5,464 nt of DNA from an archaeon (GTDB lineage: Archaea; Nanobdellota; Nanobdellia; Woesearchaeales; GW2011-AR9), in the NCBI GenBank assembly GCA_023266155.1, contig JAHFRS010000084.1, forward strand, positions 1 through 5,464, in the 5' to 3' direction. Under the pieces are notes generated by a model. That model worked only from the letters and a program-made list of their open reading frames with translations. It searched no databases and had not been told where the DNA came from. Below, one piece after another: positions 4,299-5,464 of this stretch (position 1 is the stretch's first letter; the number at the start of each line of letters is the position of its first letter). The position numbers and the translations under genes were made by a program.

Positions 4299-5033
4299 TC
4301 ACCGTTCCAGCTTCCTTCCCAATACCCCTATAAAACAGCGGAAAAAGAACGTTCGGGAATCAATAATTTCCAATCCGGCATCTGTCAATAATTTTTTCAG
4401 CCCCTGGCGGCTATAGGTTGTCCCATCCCACGCGCCTTTAAAACTGCTTTTCTTGAGCTTATAGACAGATAAAGGGCCATAGGTGAATGGCACACCGACA
4501 AAAACGTATTTCCCCGGCTTGGTGACGCGGGCCATTTCCTTCAATCCATCTAAAGGGTTAGGAAAATGTTCCATCGTACTGTTGTTGAAAGTGACATCAA
4601 AAATATTGTCTGTAAAAGGGATGTTAAACAAGTCACCTTGGACGAGAGTGGCTTTGCTCTTCAACTGTTGTTGTGCTATCTGTAAAGGCACTGACGCATA
4701 ATCCATCGCATACGCATCAATCCCTTCTTCTTTGAGCATTGCCGATACGTACGCTGAACCTCCACCCGGCTCTAAAGTTAATTCTCCGGCCTGAACATGT
4801 TTTTTCAGATAGCGTTTCAGTTGCACATTCATGATAGTGCGCAGGATATCCATGATATTATCATACACCGGAATACGTTTCCAATAGTGGTCCCAGGTGT
4901 GGGTATTTTGATCCTGGACGAATTGAATGATGCCATTGTTGGAAGAATATTTTGTATTACATTTCTTGCAGAGGAATGGTTTTAAGGTAACACTATTGCC
5001 TTTACAAGAAGGACAGCGAAGCAATTGTTCCAT
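4299..5033 (-). CDS. SAM-dependent methyltransferase with N-terminal zinc ribbon
   Basis: This is a 244-aa class I methyltransferase that should transfer a methyl group from S-adenosylmethionine to an unidentified substrate. Residues 7-29 form a zinc ribbon (C-P-x-C at 7-10, C-x-x-C at 22-25), followed by NGIIQF as in Trm112-like N-terminal modules. Motif I is LTLEPGGGSAY (85-95), with E-P-G-G-G in place of the usual D-x-G-C-G. Asp111 in YAMDYA is the likely ribose-binding acid, GDLFNIPF (133-140) is the motif II region, and FDVTFNNSTMEHFPNP (145-160) with ARVTKPGKYVFVGVP (168-182) completes a Methyltransf_11-type fold. Such domain pairs are common in proteins modifying lipids, sugars or small metabolites, so the substrate cannot be read off. 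The frame opens at 5099, but the ATG at 5033 is chosen because a TATA box lies 26-27 nt upstream and the shorter protein begins directly at the zinc ribbon, as is typical. It is followed by 165 bp before the next gene. Confidence 0.88.
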   Translation of the reverse strand: MEQLLRCPSCKGNSVTLKPFLCKKCNTKYSSNNGIIQFVQDQNTHTWDHYWKRIPVYDNIMDILRTIMNVQLKRYLKKHVQAGELTLEPGGGSAYVSAMLKEEGIDAYAMDYASVPLQIAQQQLKSKATLVQGDLFNIPFTDNIFDVTFNNSTMEHFPNPLDGLKEMARVTKPGKYVFVGVPFTYGPLSVYKLKKSSFKGAWDGTTYSRQGLKKLLTDAGLEIIDSRTFFFRCFIGVLGRKLER

Positions 5034-5055
5034 AAATTCAAAAGAAGAGGGAGAG

Positions 5056-5063
5056 ATTATAAA
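5056..5063 (-). promoter_or_regulatory. TATA box of the methyltransferase gene
   Basis: TTTATAAT on the minus strand is centred 26-27 nt upstream of the ATG at 5033, indicating a leaderless message. It falls inside the longer open frame that starts at 5099, so that longer start would not be on this transcript. Confidence 0.6.
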
Positions 5064-5282
5064 GATTTCGCCTTTGAGATTCTCTTTAATCATCGGCATA
5101 CGCTTGTTTACTCGTTGTACGTAGTTGAAATCTCTCCCTTAATTCTAATTTTATCTTAGCCATTTCAGCTGGTGTTCTCCATCTTTTTTCTTTGTTTTGT
5201 TGTGTGTTTTACTGTGTGCGTCAGATGAGGTAGGAACGGAAAACTCTCATTTAAAGAGGGTCGGTATGCTCCGATAACTACT
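5064..5282. other. Intergenic region upstream of the methyltransferase
   Basis: This stretch separates the methyltransferase promoter from the end of the gene at the right edge. It contains a 25-codon minus-strand ORF (5163 down to 5086) that may be a gene remnant, and a T-rich plus-strand tract around 5178-5210 (A/C-rich on the minus strand). There is no TATA box at the right distance for the small ORF. No RNA gene is recognised. Confidence 0.35.
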
Positions 5283-5464
5283 TCACGTTTTCCGCAAGAC
5301 GGACGGCCCGCCCGTAATTTCCAGAGATCGTTTTTCTTTATACGCGGTTAGGTAACTCAAATTAACAGATAATATTTCTTCATCATCTTGCCCTTCCCAT
5401 ACACTGATCAAAGACATACTCCGCACTAATAAAGAATCCGTCAGGAGTTTGATCTCGGTGACGA
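5283..5464 (-). CDS. 3' part of a gene cut by the right edge
   Basis: The minus strand is open from the window edge (first full codon at 5462) through 59 codons to a TGA at 5283-5285. The translation has ordinary protein composition: a hydrophobic, strand-like region (IKLLTDSLLVRSMSLISVW), an acidic turn (EGQDDEEI), another strand-like segment (LSVNLSYLTAY) and a basic end with GGPSVLRK. The pattern fits the C-terminus of a soluble alpha/beta or all-beta protein, but I do not recognise the family. An internal ATG at 5417 is possible, yet no TATA box lies at the expected distance from it, so the gene most likely begins beyond the window. The other two minus frames are interrupted early. It is on the same strand as the methyltransferase gene but about 250 bp upstream of it. 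Confidence 0.55.
   Translation of the reverse strand, partial: VTEIKLLTDSLLVRSMSLISVWEGQDDEEILSVNLSYLTAYKEKRSLEITGGPSVLRKT

Noticed and set aside
4182..4391. 69-aa plus-strand open frame between the 80-aa gene and the methyltransferase
   Set aside because: It overlaps the methyltransferase C-terminus on the opposite strand, has no promoter at the right distance and yields no recognisable protein.
1..5464. CRISPR array, tRNA, rRNA or insertion sequence
   Set aside because: No regularly spaced repeats, no T-arm-like tRNA sequence, no rRNA segments, and no transposase or terminal inverted repeats were found.

Overview
The window looks archaeal, and its gene content points to a DPANN-type lineage (Woesearchaeota/Pacearchaeota-like). 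That lineage is an inference from family resemblance, not from a marker gene. The archaeal signal itself is direct. Six genes have a TATA box (TTATTATA, TTTATATA, TTTAAATA, TATTTAAA, TTTATAAT or similar) centred about 26-28 nt upstream of an ATG, so transcription should begin at the ATG and produce leaderless mRNAs. This regular spacing also sets several starts downstream of the longest possible ORF. Only the surface protein and the gene after it have a clear Shine-Dalgarno sequence.

Layout. Bases 1-256 hold no gene I can support. A small PUA-like RNA-binding protein (287-763, +) converges, with an 11-bp overlap, on an unassigned 126-aa protein (753-1133, -). That gene is divergent from a 422-aa secreted, membrane-anchored protein (1256-2524, +). 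It has a signal peptide, a thrombospondin type-3 calcium repeat split by an inserted beta-rich domain, an Ig/cadherin-like domain, an acidic coiled coil with an internal duplication, a Pro-rich linker and a C-terminal membrane helix. A small AT-rich gene of unknown function follows (2609-2947, +). Next is a divergent pair of small winged-helix proteins (3103-3441, - and 3547-3870, +) around a shared palindrome. The second converges on a short helical protein (3891-4133, -). Upstream of that, on the same strand, is a class I SAM-dependent methyltransferase with an N-terminal zinc ribbon (4299-5033, -). The right edge holds the 3' part of another minus-strand gene (5283 to the edge).

How they relate. 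There is no single pathway here: most genes are monocistronic with their own promoter. The most distinctive structures are (i) the TSP3 repeat interrupted by a complete domain whose two junctions carry a near-identical 10-bp DNA repeat, and (ii) a ~50-bp direct repeat corresponding to the 3' end of the 3891-4133 gene. One copy is at that gene's 3' end and the other lies 804 bp away, so the two copies bracket the winged-helix pair. This resembles insertion at, or duplication from, a gene 3' end. The bracketed genes and the gene at 2609-2947 are visibly more AT-rich than the rest of the window.
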